A DNA stretch of 5,805 nucleotides from an uncultured Treponema sp. (GTDB lineage Bacteria; Spirochaetota; Spirochaetia; Treponematales; Treponemataceae), in the NCBI GenBank assembly GCA_946403565.1, contig CAMJAJ010000101.1:1-5805 (forward strand), in the 5' to 3' direction. How positions within the stretch are numbered: the first letter of the stretch is position 1; every line of letters begins with the position of its first letter. Of the stretch, positions 5,592 through 5,805 are shown piece by piece. A model generated the notes under the pieces. It did no database searches. It was not told the origin of the DNA and saw nothing but the letters and a program-made list of their open reading frames with translations. The position numbers and the translations under genes are program-made.

Positions 5592-5805
5592 GCTGGTCAT
5601 CGCTGTTGACATCGGTTCCTCCTCCATGAAGGCTGCCGCGATCAGCAGCACGGGGCAGCTTGTCGCCCGCTCCCGGGTTCCCCTGATCATGCGCCACAGC
5701 GACTGGGCCGCGGGGGACTGGCGGGGCTGCTTTGAGAAGGCCCTGCTCGAGCTGGACCTGTCCTCCCAGGACGCGGACGTCGAGGCCGTCTGCATCAGCG
5801 GCAAC
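5584..5805 (+). CDS. FGGY-family carbohydrate kinase, N-terminal part (3' end outside window)
   Basis: The frame is open to the window end, giving 74 residues from ATG at 5584. The N-terminus LVIAVDIGSSSMKAAAISSTGQLVARS (residues 4-30) is the phosphate-1 loop of the sugar kinase/actin-fold superfamily, D-x-G-(S/T)-(S/T)-x-x-K, as in xylulokinase. The segment HSDWAAGDWRGCFEKALLEL corresponds to the FGGY region with 'DW' followed by an amphipathic helix. The visible end, VEAVCISGN, matches the strand that in FGGY kinases leads into the 'ISGQ' sugar-binding turn. Its ATG overlaps the prs stop by 8 nt. GGGGAGG at 5565-5571 lies 12 nt upstream. An in-frame ATG at 5572 would add MRGR but abuts that site directly. 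The likely reaction is ATP-dependent phosphorylation of a pentose, pentulose or polyol; the exact sugar cannot be read from this fragment. Confidence 0.85.
   Translation, partial: MPELVIAVDIGSSSMKAAAISSTGQLVARSRVPLIMRHSDWAAGDWRGCFEKALLELDLSSQDADVEAVCISGN

Noticed and set aside
4173..5804. 543-residue open frame on the minus strand across the whole prs gene
   Set aside because: It is antisense to a clearly recognised enzyme. Its composition (Val/Leu/Asp/Gly/His-rich) is typical of the reverse complement of GC-rich coding DNA, and no domain is visible.

Overview
The window suggests a GC-rich spirochaete, most likely a Treponema-type bacterium. This rests on gene content rather than any marker gene. 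The clues are an FtsX/LolC-type permease pair next to a LolA-like periplasmic protein and an outer-membrane barrel, a long divergent ribose-phosphate pyrophosphokinase, and strong Shine-Dalgarno sites. Genus-level placement is an inference. All genes lie on the + strand and are tightly packed, with about 60% GC in the stretches counted by hand.

Region 1 (positions 1-4187) is a four-gene envelope block. It holds the 3' end of an FtsX/MacB-type ABC permease, a second complete permease that starts at a TTG overlapping the previous stop, a 265-residue secreted LolA-like protein, and a 522-residue outer-membrane beta-barrel protein. The barrel protein carries three copies of an Asp/Gly-rich motif and an acidic linker before the barrel. 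Spacings are a 4-nt overlap, a 35-nt gap and a 1-nt overlap, so the block looks like one transcription unit. The ATPase for the permeases is not in the window and would be expected upstream. Together the products could move a lipid, lipoprotein or other amphiphile from the inner membrane through the periplasm to the outer membrane. The cargo is unknown.

Region 2 (4188-4301) is the only real intergenic space. It holds a good sigma-70-like promoter with an extended -10, a 10-of-11-pair hairpin without a U-tract, a segment able to form a competing fold, and the ribosome binding site of the next gene.

Region 3 (4302-5805) holds a 429-residue ribose-phosphate pyrophosphokinase (Prs). It overlaps by 8 nt the start of an FGGY-family sugar kinase that runs off the window. 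The pair suggests linkage of sugar phosphorylation to PRPP supply. The Prs has inserts and substitutions relative to the usual ~315-residue enzyme.

No tRNA, rRNA, CRISPR array, insertion sequence or phage gene was seen. The most notable signals are the barrel protein with EF-hand-like repeats coupled to the Lol-like module, the altered PRPP loop of Prs, and the structured leader in front of prs.
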